This document shows positions 35,557 to 43,897 of a stretch of DNA of 64,000 nt, piece after piece (position 1 is the first letter of the stretch; each line of letters begins with the position of its first letter). Source of the DNA: Roseomonas nitratireducens (GTDB lineage: Bacteria; Pseudomonadota; Alphaproteobacteria; Acetobacterales; Acetobacteraceae). A program made the translations under genes and the position numbers. Where the stretch lies: positions 186,001-250,000 of the forward strand of contig NZ_JAGIYZ010000002.1 of assembly GCF_017813355.1 (NCBI RefSeq), given 5' to 3'. The notes under the pieces are model-generated. The model was not told the origin of the DNA and did not search any database. It worked only from the letters and a program-made list of their open reading frames with translations.

Positions 35557-36534
35557 ATGCTTGAAGCTGCCATCGTGGGCATGGGCCGCTGGGGCCAGAC
35601 GCTTGTGGACAGCGTGCAGGGCAGCAACGAGGCGGGCATCCGCTTCGTCGCCGGCTGCACCGGGCGGCCGGAGCGTGCCGCCGAATGGGCCGCGCGGCAG
35701 GGCGTGCGGATCCTGCCCGATTTCGAGGCGGTGCTGGCCGACCCGGCGGTGAAGGCGGTCGCCATCGCCTCCCCGCACGGGATGCACGCCGCGCAGGTCG
35801 TCGCCGCCGCGCGCGCGGGCAAGCACGTGTTCGTGGAGAAGCCCTTCACACTGACCAAGGCATCGGCGGAACAGGCGGTCGCCGCCTGCCGCGCCGCGGG
35901 CGTGGTCATGGCGCTCGGCCACAACCGCCGCTTCCTGCCCGCCGTGGCCGAGATGAAGGCGATGCTCGCCGATGGCCGGCTGGGGTCGCTGCTGCATGTG
36001 GAAGGGCAGTTCAGCGGCCCCGGCGCGCTGTCCTACAAGCCCGGGATGTGGCGCGCGGACCGCGGCGAGAGCCCGCTCGGCGGCATGGGCGGCATGGGCA
36101 TCCACATGGTGGACATGTTCATCAACCTGGCCGGGCCGATCGCCGAGGTGACCGTGCAGTCGCACGCCAAGGTCATCGACAACGGCCTGGACGACACCAC
36201 CGCGGCGCTGATGCGCTTCGAGAACGGCGCGACCGCGACCTTCGCGACGCTCGCCTATGCCCCGCGCTACTGGCGCGTCGCGCTGTTCGGCACCGATGGC
36301 GTGGCCGAGCTGCACGGCCATGAGCGGCTCTCCTACACCCCGCGCGAAGGCGAAGGCTGGGTGCGGGATTTTCCCAAGACCGACATCGAACGCGCTGAAC
36401 TTGCGGCATTCGCGGCCGCGGTCGCCGGCGGGCCCGCCTATCCGCTCCCGGTCGAGCAGGCGATCCATGGCGTCGCGGTCTATGAGGCGATGATCGGCGC
36501 GGCGGCCTCGGGCAGCACCTATCGCGTGGCGTGA
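35557..36534 (+). CDS. Gfo/Idh/MocA family oxidoreductase
   Basis: 325 aa from ATG 35557 (AAGGG nine bases upstream). NAD(P)-binding Rossmann start AAIVGMGRWGQTLVDSVQ, then AIASPHGMHAAQVVAAARAG and KHVFVEKPFTLTKASAEQ, which is the EKP motif of the family. C-terminal dimerisation domain has GGMGIHMVDMFINL. It likely oxidises a sugar or inositol-type substrate. No regulator or transporter is adjacent that would name it. Confidence 0.9.
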   Translation: MLEAAIVGMGRWGQTLVDSVQGSNEAGIRFVAGCTGRPERAAEWAARQGVRILPDFEAVLADPAVKAVAIASPHGMHAAQVVAAARAGKHVFVEKPFTLTKASAEQAVAACRAAGVVMALGHNRRFLPAVAEMKAMLADGRLGSLLHVEGQFSGPGALSYKPGMWRADRGESPLGGMGGMGIHMVDMFINLAGPIAEVTVQSHAKVIDNGLDDTTAALMRFENGATATFATLAYAPRYWRVALFGTDGVAELHGHERLSYTPREGEGWVRDFPKTDIERAELAAFAAAVAGGPAYPLPVEQAIHGVAVYEAMIGAAASGSTYRVA

Positions 36535-36605
36535 CGCGGCGCACGCCGTAGCCCAAGGCGGTTGTTCCGGCGGCGTCGGGACATGGCTATGCTGGGGGCC
36601 TTCGC

Positions 36606-36839
36606 ATGCCGGAGGCCGCCATGCTGCCGCGCCGCGTTGCCTTGCTTGTTCTGCCGGCCTTCGCCGCCGCGCCCCGGCCCGGCGGCGCGACCCAGGTCGA
36701 CCTGCCGCCCGCGCCGCGCCATTGCGGCGATCCCGGCGGGCGCTTCATCGCCTGCGAGGCGCTGCAATCCGCCCTGCCCCCGGCGCCGCCCCGCTGCCCG
36801 CTCTGTGGCGGCCGGCACCGGGCGGGCGACGCGCCGTGA
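36606..36839 (+). CDS. Small exported cysteine-containing protein
   Basis: 77 aa. N-terminus MLPRRVALLVLPAFAAAPRP looks like a signal peptide (an ATG at 36621 shortens it by five residues). The mature part has four Cys: PRHCGDPGGRFIACE and RCPLCGGRH. No known family. It ends 44 bases before a second small Cys-rich exported protein, which also ends in a CPxC motif. GGGGG lies six bases before the ATG. Confidence 0.5.
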   Translation: MPEAAMLPRRVALLVLPAFAAAPRPGGATQVDLPPAPRHCGDPGGRFIACEALQSALPPAPPRCPLCGGRHRAGDAP

Positions 36840-36883
36840 AGCCTTTCGTCGTTCCCCAGCCGGATTCCAAGCAGGATGACGCC

Positions 36884-37090
36884 ATGAACACGACCCGCCG
36901 CCTCGCCGCCACCGCCCTGCCCATGCTGCTGATCGCCGGCGCGACGCGCGCGGCCTTCGCCAAGCGGGCCGAACCGCTGGCCGCCGAGGCCTGCGGCCCC
37001 GACGCGGACGTGAAGGGCTGCGCCACCGGCAAGGGTGCCGAGGGCGGCTGCCCGCATTGCGCGGCGCTCGCCGGCAAGGACAAGAGCTGA
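36884..37090 (+). CDS. Small exported cysteine-rich protein
   Basis: 68 aa with AGGA upstream. Signal peptide RRLAATALPMLLIAGATRAAF, then ACGPDADVKGCATGKGAEGG, CPHCAALAGKDKS: four Cys in 25 residues. It is not recognised as any known metal-binding family. It sits between the 77-aa Cys protein and ridA; the two small genes look like a pair. Confidence 0.6.
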   Translation: MNTTRRLAATALPMLLIAGATRAAFAKRAEPLAAEACGPDADVKGCATGKGAEGGCPHCAALAGKDKS

Positions 37091-37169
37091 GCGGGACATT
37101 CCCGCGCGGGGAATCCTGTTCTAGAAGCGGGCGGCGCCGCGTGGCGCACATCGCGAAGGAGCGGCCGGC

Positions 37170-37520
37170 ATGAGCAAGATCACCCGCCAGGGCACCAACC
37201 AGATCCTCTCGACCTCGGTCGAGTACCACAATTTCGTCTACCTCGCGGGCATCACCGCCGACGATCTTTCCAAGGACATCAAGGGCCAGACGGCCGAGGT
37301 TCTCGCCAAGATCGACGCGGCGCTCGAGTCCAACGGCACCGACAAGACGCGCATGCTCTCGGCCCAGATCTGGCTGAAGGACATCCGCGACCGCGGCGCG
37401 ATGAACGAGCTCTGGACCGCCTGGGTCCCGGCCGGCATGGCCCCCGCCCGCGCCTGCGTCGAGGCGAACATGGCCGACCCCCGCCACCTGGTGGAGATCA
37501 TGATCACCGCCTGCCGCTGA
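37170..37520 (+). CDS. RidA family reactive intermediate deaminase
   Basis: 116 aa with a GAAGGAG ribosome-binding site. RidA/YjgF pattern: LSTSVEYHNFVYLAGITADD, GQTAEVLAKIDAALESNGTD, then AWVPAGMAPARACVEANMAD with the conserved Arg in ARACVE. The usual substrate is the imine/enamine made by PLP enzymes such as threonine dehydratase; here the Cys in ARACVE fits the family. A strong terminator follows. Confidence 0.93.
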   Translation: MSKITRQGTNQILSTSVEYHNFVYLAGITADDLSKDIKGQTAEVLAKIDAALESNGTDKTRMLSAQIWLKDIRDRGAMNELWTAWVPAGMAPARACVEANMADPRHLVEIMITACR

Positions 37521-37548
37521 GGGAATCATTTCCTCATCAGCGTTTCAG

Positions 37549-37582
37549 CGCCCGGGCCCAGAGCCCGGGCGTTGTTGTTTTT
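37549..37582 (+). terminator. Intrinsic terminator after ridA
   Basis: CGCCCGGGC and GCCCGGGCG form a perfect 9-bp stem around CCAGA, followed by TTGTTGTTTTT. It is placed 29 bases after the ridA stop. Confidence 0.93.
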
Positions 37583-37799
37583 AGGCCACCACACTGTGGC
37601 CCTGTCCAAAACCTGCCCGATTCCTGGGAAAGCAATCCGCTTCCTCACGGCGCGAGCGCCGGCATTCAGGGAAATCACATCGGATTTCGCCCGGTAACAG
37701 GAGTGCGGGTTGTCACATCTCCGGTCCCGTTGATACCCGGTGCTCACTGACGAGGGGTGAACCCGCTCGGCAAGAATCACCAAGGGGGCTTGGGGGCAT

Positions 37800-38615
37800 A
37801 TGAAGGCAAGAGGCGCGGTGATCGCATTCGCGATCCTGTTCGGCGGCGTTGGCTTCCTGTCCGAGGGCGCGGAAGCCCGTACCTCGGATGCCCGGCAGGC
37901 CAACAAACCGCCCCGCGCCGCCGCGGCACCTGCCGCCGCCCGCCCCGCCGCAGCCCCCACCCGCACCGCAGCCCGCGCCACGACGGCCCCGGCCGGCCGG
38001 CAGGCGGATGCGACGCGGCGCGGATCCGTCCAGCGCGGCCGCAACGGCGCCGTCGAGACCGTCTCCGTCGGGCGCTCCGGCCGCGCGACCGCCTTCCGGG
38101 GCGGCGGCGGTGGCGGCGGCATCTCCTGCGTTCCCTACGCCCGCCAGGCGACCGGCATGGCCATCAGCGGCAATGGCCGCGACTGGTGGTACAACGCCGC
38201 CGGCCTCTATGCCCGTGGCAACCGCCCCGAAGTCGGCTCGGTCATGGCCTTCCCGGGTTCAGGCGGCATGCGCGCCGGCCACGTGGCCGTGGTCGAGCAG
38301 GTCGTGTCCAACCGCGAGGTCCTGATCCACCACGCCAATTGGGGCGGCCCCGGCATCCGCCGCGGCACGATCATGCGCGGCGTCTCGGTGGTCGATGTCT
38401 CGCCGGCCAATGACTGGACCCAGGTCCGCGTCCAGGTCGGCCACAGCAGCGAGAATTACGGCCGGCCCTACCCGGTCTATGGCTTCATCCACAACCGCCC
38501 GGACCCGACCGGCGGCACCATGCTCGCCGGCGGCGCGCCGCTGCGCGTCAACGCCGCGCAGGCCGCGAGCCTCGGCCTCGAGGAAGTGGCGCAGGCCTCC
38601 GCGCGCCGCCGCTGA
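37800..38615 (+). CDS. CHAP-domain peptidoglycan amidase/peptidase, exported
   Basis: 271 aa. Signal peptide (MKARGAVIAFAILFGGVGFL), an Ala/Pro/Arg-rich linker to about 100, then a CHAP domain with nucleophile Cys110 (GGGISCVPYARQATG), His161 (GMRAGHVAVVEQVV) and HHANWGG for the acid or polar partner. CHAP enzymes cut peptide or amide bonds in peptidoglycan. The 200 bp upstream hold the ridA terminator and a possible promoter. A terminator follows. Confidence 0.88.
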   Translation: MKARGAVIAFAILFGGVGFLSEGAEARTSDARQANKPPRAAAAPAAARPAAAPTRTAARATTAPAGRQADATRRGSVQRGRNGAVETVSVGRSGRATAFRGGGGGGGISCVPYARQATGMAISGNGRDWWYNAAGLYARGNRPEVGSVMAFPGSGGMRAGHVAVVEQVVSNREVLIHHANWGGPGIRRGTIMRGVSVVDVSPANDWTQVRVQVGHSSENYGRPYPVYGFIHNRPDPTGGTMLAGGAPLRVNAAQAASLGLEEVAQASARRR

Positions 38616-38635
38616 TCGCCGCGCCAGCACTTGGA

Positions 38636-38675
38636 AGGGCCGTCCCGGATCGCCGGGGCGGCCCTTTCGCGTTTC
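38636..38675. terminator. Bidirectional terminator between the CHAP and cysteine-dioxygenase-like genes
   Basis: AGGGCCGTCCCGG and CCGGGGCGGCCCT form a 13-bp stem (one G-T pair) around ATCG. TTCGCGTTT follows on the plus strand, so it best fits the CHAP gene; it overlaps the stop region of the opposing gene at 38674 and may serve both. Confidence 0.8.
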
Positions 38676-39264
38676 AGGCCGCCGCCATCTCCCGGCTGCG
38701 ATCCCACAGGTTCGGCACCGAGGTGTTGTCGTAGCCGGACACGAAGCGCTTCGTCGCGCCCGTCTCCGGGTCGAAGACGCTGCGCGCGATGGCGCCGATG
38801 TTGCCGCCATAGACGTGGATCGAGATGCTCGCCCGGTCGGGCAGCGCATTCTCGACCACATGGATGTCGTAGGTGTTCGCGCTGACGGCGACGACCTCGC
38901 CCTCCCGCAGCCGGTCCACCTGGCCGGGCGTCATGGGCGCGCCGGGGCGCATCTCGGTCGAGACCTCCTCCCCCCGCAGCATCCCCACCAGGCCCCAGAC
39001 CGTGTGGTTGTGCACCGGCGTCTTCTGCCCCGGGCCCCAGACGAAGGAGACGACGCAGAAGCGTTCGAGCGGGTCGCAATGCAGCAGGTACTGCCGGTAG
39101 CGCGGGCCGGGGATGGTGCAGTCCTCAGGCAGCCAGTCGTCCTTCGCCACCAGGCGGCGCAGCAGCGCCGCCCCCTCGGTCAGCCAGCGCTGTTCCGTGG
39201 CGCCCTCGTCGGCCAGCCGCGTCATGTCCCCGATGAAGTCGCGCAACGGCTTGATGTCGGTCAT
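38674..39264 (-). CDS. Cysteine dioxygenase-like cupin
   Basis: 196 aa from ATG 39264. Cupin metal site is intact: KTPVHNHTVWGLVG gives His85 and His87; YDIHVVENALPD gives His135. RYRQYLLHCDPLERF and VSFVWGPGQ are typical of bacterial cysteine/3-mercaptopropionate dioxygenases. It would oxidise a thiol to the sulfinic acid using Fe(II) and O2. The start codon lies in a perfect 10-bp inverted repeat shared with the divergent cupin gene. Confidence 0.85.
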   Translation of the reverse strand: MTDIKPLRDFIGDMTRLADEGATEQRWLTEGAALLRRLVAKDDWLPEDCTIPGPRYRQYLLHCDPLERFCVVSFVWGPGQKTPVHNHTVWGLVGMLRGEEVSTEMRPGAPMTPGQVDRLREGEVVAVSANTYDIHVVENALPDRASISIHVYGGNIGAIARSVFDPETGATKRFVSGYDNTSVPNLWDRSREMAAA

Positions 39265-39293
39265 GGTGGCGATCCCCCGTCCTTCGCCACCAT
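39263..39293. promoter_or_regulatory. Perfect 10-bp inverted repeat over the start of the cysteine dioxygenase-like gene
   Basis: ATGGTGGCGA (39263-39272) and TCGCCACCAT (39284-39293) are exact complements, separated by 11 bases. On the minus strand, the arms enclose a purine-rich loop with AGGACGGGGGA, and the second arm includes the AT of the start codon. This could be an operator between the two divergent cupin genes, or an mRNA hairpin with the Shine-Dalgarno in the loop. Confidence 0.55.
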
Positions 39294-39332
39294 CATGGGC
39301 AAGGGCTTTCCACGCGGCAAGGAAACCAGGCG

Positions 39333-39836
39333 ATGCACGAGCACAGGACGGACGGCGCGGAGTTGCTTTTCCTCCCCGAAGGGTCGTCGGTGCCGAACAA
39401 TCCGCGCCTGCCGGTGCTGCTGCATCGCGGCGCCCTGCCCCCCGGCCAGCCCGAGGCCGCCGAGGCGCTGTTCCGCGGCCATGGCTGGCGCCCGGCCTGG
39501 CGCGGCGGCATCCACGCCTGGCACCACTACCATTCCAACGCGCATGAGGCGCTGGCGGTTGCCGAAGGCCATGTCCGCGTTCAGCTGGGCGGCGAGAGCG
39601 GCATCGCGCTGGACCTGTCGGCCGGCGACGTGGTGGTGCTGCCCGCCGGGACCGGGCACCGCAACCTCGCCGCCGATGCGGCGCTGCTGGTGGTGGGCGC
39701 CTATCCCGAGGGCGCGGCGCCGCCCGACCAGCTACATGGCGCGCCGGAGGAACGGGCACGGGCCGTGCAGGCCATCGCCGCGACACCCGACCCGACGACG
39801 GACCCGGTCACTGGACGGCCCTACCCCGCCGGGTGA
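39333..39836 (+). CDS. Cupin-domain protein
   Basis: 167 aa. One cupin fold: GGIHAWHHYHSNAHEALAVA with EGHVRVQLGG (metal-ligand His cluster) and DVVVLPAGTGHRNLAADAA (second motif). Likely a cytoplasmic metal-binding dioxygenase, isomerase or sensor. It is divergent from the cysteine-dioxygenase-like gene and shares the inverted repeat. Substrate unknown. It overlaps the end of the membrane-protein gene on the other strand by 29 bases. Confidence 0.8.
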   Translation: MHEHRTDGAELLFLPEGSSVPNNPRLPVLLHRGALPPGQPEAAEALFRGHGWRPAWRGGIHAWHHYHSNAHEALAVAEGHVRVQLGGESGIALDLSAGDVVVLPAGTGHRNLAADAALLVVGAYPEGAAPPDQLHGAPEERARAVQAIAATPDPTTDPVTGRPYPAG

Positions 39837-40821
39837 ACGCCCCTCGCGCCGCCACGGCAAGGAAAGCCACGCTGCCGCCGGCCATGGACAGTATGACGAT
39901 CAGAGGATGCGTCGGGAGGTCGTGGCCCAGGCCTTCGATCCCGTGGAAGACCCCGGCCGCGGTGAGAGGCAGCGCCACCAGCATCGCGAGGTTCCAGGGG
40001 CGCGGCGGCGCGGCCAGCGCGAGGAGCACCGGCGCCGGCCCATCAGGCGCGCCCGCCCGGCGCAGCAGCAGCCACACCAGGCCCAGCAGCGCAGCCAGCA
40101 GCAGCGGCGCGGCGGGCACGCGCGGCACGACCACGCCGAAAAACACCGCGGCCACAGCCAGCCCGGCCAGGACCACCGAGCCGCGGCGCGGCCGGAACGA
40201 CGCGGGCCGGCCGAGCCAAACGCAGACATGGCCGAGCAGCAGGCCGCCCGTCGTGACCAGGGCATGCTGCACGAAGGCCGGGTGAGGCATCGCCAAGGGA
40301 GGGTCGTTGAAGCGCCACGAGAAGGCCCAGACGCCCCAGAAGACGCCGAGCGCCACCGACCAGCCCAGCGCCGCCCAGGCTCTCGGGGCGCGCAGGGCGA
40401 GCCCGATCGCCCACCAGCCCGCCAGCAGGGATACAGGCATGTGCCAGGCCAGCGCCGGCCAGACGATGGTGTAGGGAAACGGCATGGAGGGGTAGCCGAA
40501 CAGCGTGCCGGCGATCCCGCCCTCGGCAAGCCAGCCGAACAAGGCCCCGGCCAGCACGAGCTCCCGGCCATTGCGCAGCCGGGCGGCCGCCACCGCGGCC
40601 AGGACGAGGTAGCCCAGCACCGAGTAGGTCAACCAGGTGACAAGGCGGGAGCCGATGCTGTCCTCGAGCGGGCGCCAATGGGCGAAGAACACGGTCTCGG
40701 AGAAGAAGAACAGGACCTGACCGGTGCCCAGGACCAACAGCGCCGTTCGCCACGGCGCTGCAGGCCCGGGAAGTGTCGCCGGGCCCGCCCCGCCGCGGGC
40801 CGCCGGCGCTGACGGCGTCAC
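39808..40821 (-). CDS. Integral membrane protein, family not recognised
   Basis: 337 aa from a GTG start that overlaps the alcohol dehydrogenase stop (GTGA). About nine or ten hydrophobic segments run through the protein (for example TALLVLGTGQVLFFFSETVF, VTWLTYSVLGYLVLAAVAAA, LLLAALLGLVWLLLRRAG). Motifs such as GHVCVWLGRP and FHGIEGLGHDLPTHP give some charged or polar residues inside membrane parts. No transporter or enzyme family is recognised. Co-transcribed with the alcohol dehydrogenase. Confidence 0.7.
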   Translation of the reverse strand: MTPSAPAARGGAGPATLPGPAAPWRTALLVLGTGQVLFFFSETVFFAHWRPLEDSIGSRLVTWLTYSVLGYLVLAAVAAARLRNGRELVLAGALFGWLAEGGIAGTLFGYPSMPFPYTIVWPALAWHMPVSLLAGWWAIGLALRAPRAWAALGWSVALGVFWGVWAFSWRFNDPPLAMPHPAFVQHALVTTGGLLLGHVCVWLGRPASFRPRRGSVVLAGLAVAAVFFGVVVPRVPAAPLLLAALLGLVWLLLRRAGAPDGPAPVLLALAAPPRPWNLAMLVALPLTAAGVFHGIEGLGHDLPTHPLIVILSMAGGSVAFLAVAARGAFTRRGRAVQ

Positions 40822-41885
40822 GCCGCGGCGGCGGTCAGCACGATGCGCCCGACGACCTTGCCGTCCTTCAGGCGGTTCAGCGCGGCATCGGCCTGGTTCA
40901 GCGGCATGTTGGTAATCGGGATGGCGGGCAGCGCGCCGGACTGGGCGATCGCGACCAACTCCCGCAGTTCCTTCACGTTGCCGACATAGGAGCCCTGGAT
41001 CGTCAGCGCGCGGATCGGCACCAGCGGCAGCGGTACGGACATCTCGCCGCCGAACAGCCCGACCTGCACCAGCTTGCCGCCCTTGCGCAGCGAGTCGAAG
41101 CAGAATCGCGAGGTGTCGGTGCCGTTCACCAGGTCGATGATCGCGGCGACCGGGCCGCCCGCGGCCTCGATGATCTTCTTCGACGTGTCGGGGCCGTCGG
41201 CGAGCACGGTCTCGGTCGCGCCCTCGGCCCGCGCCGCGTCCAGCTTGCCCTGCGCCACGTCGACCACGACGATCCGCTTGTGGCCCTTGGCGCGCAGCAC
41301 GGCGATGGCGTTCAGCCCGAGGCCGCCGGCGCCGACCACCACGACGGGCTCGTCCGCCGGCAGCGGCATCACCTTGTTGATGGCGCTGAACACCGTGATG
41401 CCCGAACAGGCATAGGTCGCCGCCAGCGACGGATCGAGGCTGCCCACCGGGACCAGGTGGCGCGGCTCGGGTGCGAGCACATGCGTCGCGTAGCCGCCAT
41501 TCTGGTAGACGCCGAGGCTGCGCGGCGTGAGGCACATGTTGTCCTCGTCCGAGGTGCAGGCGCGGCACTTGCCGCAGCCGACCCAGGGGAAGACGATCAT
41601 GTGGTCGCCGACCTTCAGCCCCGCGCCATTGGCCTCCGGCCCCCATTTCAGCACGCGGCCGACGATCTCATGGCCCATGGCGAGCGGCAGCGTCACGCCG
41701 CGGTCGGTCAGCCGCATCTTGCCGCGGGAGCCGAGATCGTACTCGCCTTCCCAGATGTGCAGGTCGGAATGGCAGACGCCCGCATGGGTGATCTCGAGCA
41801 GCACCTGCTTGCCGGTCGGCTCCGGCGTCGGCAGTTCGAGTTCCTTGAGCGGCTTGCCCGTTTCGACGACGGCCCATGCCCGCAT
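40818..41885 (-). CDS. Zinc-dependent alcohol dehydrogenase
   Basis: 355 aa. Catalytic Zn site: Cys in HAGVCHSDLHIWEGEYD, His in MGHEIVGRV. Structural Zn site: VGCGKCRACTSDEDNMC (four Cys). Rossmann: VVVVGAGGLGLNAIAVLRAK, with D in VVDVAQGK for NAD. It is an MDR-type alcohol or aldehyde dehydrogenase. It is translationally coupled to the downstream membrane protein. Confidence 0.92.
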   Translation of the reverse strand: MRAWAVVETGKPLKELELPTPEPTGKQVLLEITHAGVCHSDLHIWEGEYDLGSRGKMRLTDRGVTLPLAMGHEIVGRVLKWGPEANGAGLKVGDHMIVFPWVGCGKCRACTSDEDNMCLTPRSLGVYQNGGYATHVLAPEPRHLVPVGSLDPSLAATYACSGITVFSAINKVMPLPADEPVVVVGAGGLGLNAIAVLRAKGHKRIVVVDVAQGKLDAARAEGATETVLADGPDTSKKIIEAAGGPVAAIIDLVNGTDTSRFCFDSLRKGGKLVQVGLFGGEMSVPLPLVPIRALTIQGSYVGNVKELRELVAIAQSGALPAIPITNMPLNQADAALNRLKDGKVVGRIVLTAAAA

Positions 41886-41962
41886 GGCGCTTCCTCCGGT
41901 TGCTTTTCGCTGGAAGCATCCGACAGCGCGCGCGGAGGACGGTCAAGACCGCGCCATGCGCG

Positions 41963-42634
41963 TCAGCTGCGGATCTCGAGCACCGCGACGATGTAGGTGT
42001 GGGTCTGCGGGTACTCGGCATAGGGGCGGTCGCCCACATTGCCGAGCGGCGTCTCCTTCCCCCAATTGTACATCACGCCGTCCTCGTTGACGTAGACCCA
42101 GTGCCGCAGCCCGGCATAGGTCCCGCCCTTGTCGAGCCTGTTGCCCACGCCGACGACGCAGTTCCGGTAGGGGCGGAGATTCGCCTGGGTCCAGTCCATC
42201 CCGCCCGGCCGTTCCACGCAGGTCAGGCCCATCCACTGGATGTAGGCGACGAGCGCGGCCTTGGTCATGCCGATGCCCCAGCCATCCTCGCCGGTCTTCT
42301 TCAGGCCCGTCGCCTTCGGCTTCGTCAGTTCGGCGATCTTCAGCTCGCACTCGGTGATCAGCGTATCGATCGTCTTCTTCGCGTGGACGCCGCCGAAGCT
42401 CTGCGTGAAGGCGACGATCTCGTCGGCGATCGGCTTGTTGTTCCGGATGAACTTGAGGAAGGCGAGCAGCGACAGGCCAACATTGTATTCGAGTTCGGCC
42501 TGGCTGAGCCCTTGCAGCGCGTTGCCGCCGCGCTTGAGCAGCAAGGCGTGGATCACCGAGACGAAGCCGCAGACCCCGCCCCAGAACTCCTGCCCGAAGA
42601 GCTGCGTTCCGCCCTGCGCCTGCGTCTGCGACAT
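41963..42634 (-). CDS. Orphan papain-like cysteine-protease-fold protein
   Basis: 223 aa with a strong AGGAGGCGGGC start. Near the N-terminus, GQEFWGGVCGFVSVIHALLL gives Gln15 and Cys22 (papain-type Q...C spacing of seven), and later LRHWVYVNEDGVMYNWG gives His178 with Asn190 as the third member. A helical middle part (about 40-115) separates them. This is the pattern of papain-fold proteases, transglutaminases or deamidases, found also in toxins and effectors. No signal peptide; a C-terminal THTYIVAVLEIRS strand. No family is certain. Confidence 0.55.
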   Translation of the reverse strand: MSQTQAQGGTQLFGQEFWGGVCGFVSVIHALLLKRGGNALQGLSQAELEYNVGLSLLAFLKFIRNNKPIADEIVAFTQSFGGVHAKKTIDTLITECELKIAELTKPKATGLKKTGEDGWGIGMTKAALVAYIQWMGLTCVERPGGMDWTQANLRPYRNCVVGVGNRLDKGGTYAGLRHWVYVNEDGVMYNWGKETPLGNVGDRPYAEYPQTHTYIVAVLEIRS

Positions 42635-42756
42635 GCCCGCCTCCTGCCTCGTGAGGGAGGAGGAGCGCGGCTCCCTTCTCCCCGATGCAACCAGCCGGTT
42701 CGAAGGCTAGCGATCACGCAACCGCCGCGGCAAGCGTCGCGTGGCGGCGCCCCGCC

Positions 42757-43563
42757 TCAGCGGGGCGTGGCGCCGCGGAGGAATTCGAGCGCCGCGCGCA
42801 ATCCCTCCCCTGTGCCGCCGTTCAGCACCGCCGGATGCGCCGGCCCCGGCAGCATCACAAGTCGCCCGTCGCGCGCGGCTTCCGCCATGCGCCGCGCATG
42901 GGCGGCCGGCGTGATGCGGTCCGCCTCGCTCGCCACCACCAGCACGGGTGCCGCGATGCGCGGCATCCGCGACAGGCTCTCGAACGGATGGCGCAGCAGC
43001 AGGCCGGTGGGCAGGAAGGGATAGGTCTCCCGCGCCAGGTCGGCGACCGAGGTGAAGGGGCTTTCCAGCACGACCGCCGCGATGTCCGACCGCCCTTCGG
43101 CCAGCCGCGTGACGACGCCGGTGCCCAGGCTTTCCCCCCACAGCACGGTCGGCGCGCCGGGGAAGCGCTGCCGCGTCCAGGCGAGCATCGCCTGCGCGTC
43201 GCGCGCGAAGGCTTCTTCCCCCGGCCGGCCGGGATTGCCGCCATAGCCGCGGTATTCCGCGAGGACAACGCCATGCCCTGCGGTGTTGAGAACGGTTCCG
43301 AGGCCGCTGCGGTCCCCCGCATTGCCGCCATTGCCGTGGAAATGCAGCACGACGGGCATTCCCTGGCGTCCCGGCGCGACCAGGAAGCCGAGCTCGAGGC
43401 CGTCATCGGTGCGCAGCACCTCCCGCCGCCAGCCCTCGGGCGCGATCAGCGGGCGCGGGTCGGGCAGGAAGATCAGCCGTTCCTGCCCCGCCCAGAGGGC
43501 GCCGGTGAGCAGCAGCGGGATCGCGGCGACGATGGCGATGGCGGTGAGCATGCGGCGGTACAT
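42757..43563 (-). CDS. Alpha/beta hydrolase, membrane-anchored
   Basis: 268 aa. An N-terminal hydrophobic segment (TAIAIVAAIPLLLTGALWAG) is likely an anchor or signal. The catalytic triad is visible: Ser145 in VLWGESLGTGVV, Asp215 in ASEADRITP, His243 in GPAHPAVL; HFHGNGGNAGDRS is the oxyanion-hole loop. The BEM46-like group has this N-terminal anchor. The substrate is unknown. Confidence 0.88.
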   Translation of the reverse strand: MYRRMLTAIAIVAAIPLLLTGALWAGQERLIFLPDPRPLIAPEGWRREVLRTDDGLELGFLVAPGRQGMPVVLHFHGNGGNAGDRSGLGTVLNTAGHGVVLAEYRGYGGNPGRPGEEAFARDAQAMLAWTRQRFPGAPTVLWGESLGTGVVTRLAEGRSDIAAVVLESPFTSVADLARETYPFLPTGLLLRHPFESLSRMPRIAAPVLVVASEADRITPAAHARRMAEAARDGRLVMLPGPAHPAVLNGGTGEGLRAALEFLRGATPR

Positions 43564-43588
43564 GGGGGCGCGCGGCGCGGTCGTCGCC

Positions 43589-43843
43589 TCATTCGCAGGG
43601 CTGGCTGCCGATCGCGGCGCCCGCGAGCGCGCCGACCCCGGCCCCGATCAGCGCCCCGCGCCCGGCATCGGCGCTGGCGGAACCCGCGAGCGCACCGACA
43701 CCGGCGCCGATCGCAGCCCCGGTCAGCGCCCCGCCGCCCGGATCCTCGCAGAGCGGCCCGGCCGGCAACGCGAGCGGCACGGGCTGGACGACGACGCAGG
43801 CCGCGAGCGGCAGCGCGATCAGGGGCAGGAGGCAGCGGCGCAT
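43589..43843 (-). CDS. Glycine-zipper lipoprotein
   Basis: 84 aa. Lipobox LPLAACVV after a hydrophobic signal, then two glycine-zipper blocks (GGALTGAAIGAGVGALAGSA and GRGALIGAGVGALAGAAIGS). Such small lipoproteins resemble 17-kDa/osmotically inducible outer-membrane lipoproteins. Downstream of the hydrolase and upstream of nothing obvious. Family-level call only. Confidence 0.75.
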   Translation of the reverse strand: MRRCLLPLIALPLAACVVVQPVPLALPAGPLCEDPGGGALTGAAIGAGVGALAGSASADAGRGALIGAGVGALAGAAIGSQPCE

Positions 43844-43897
43844 GGCGCGACGTTGCGCGGGCGATGCGGCGGCGATGTGGCGGCCGTGAACGGCGCC

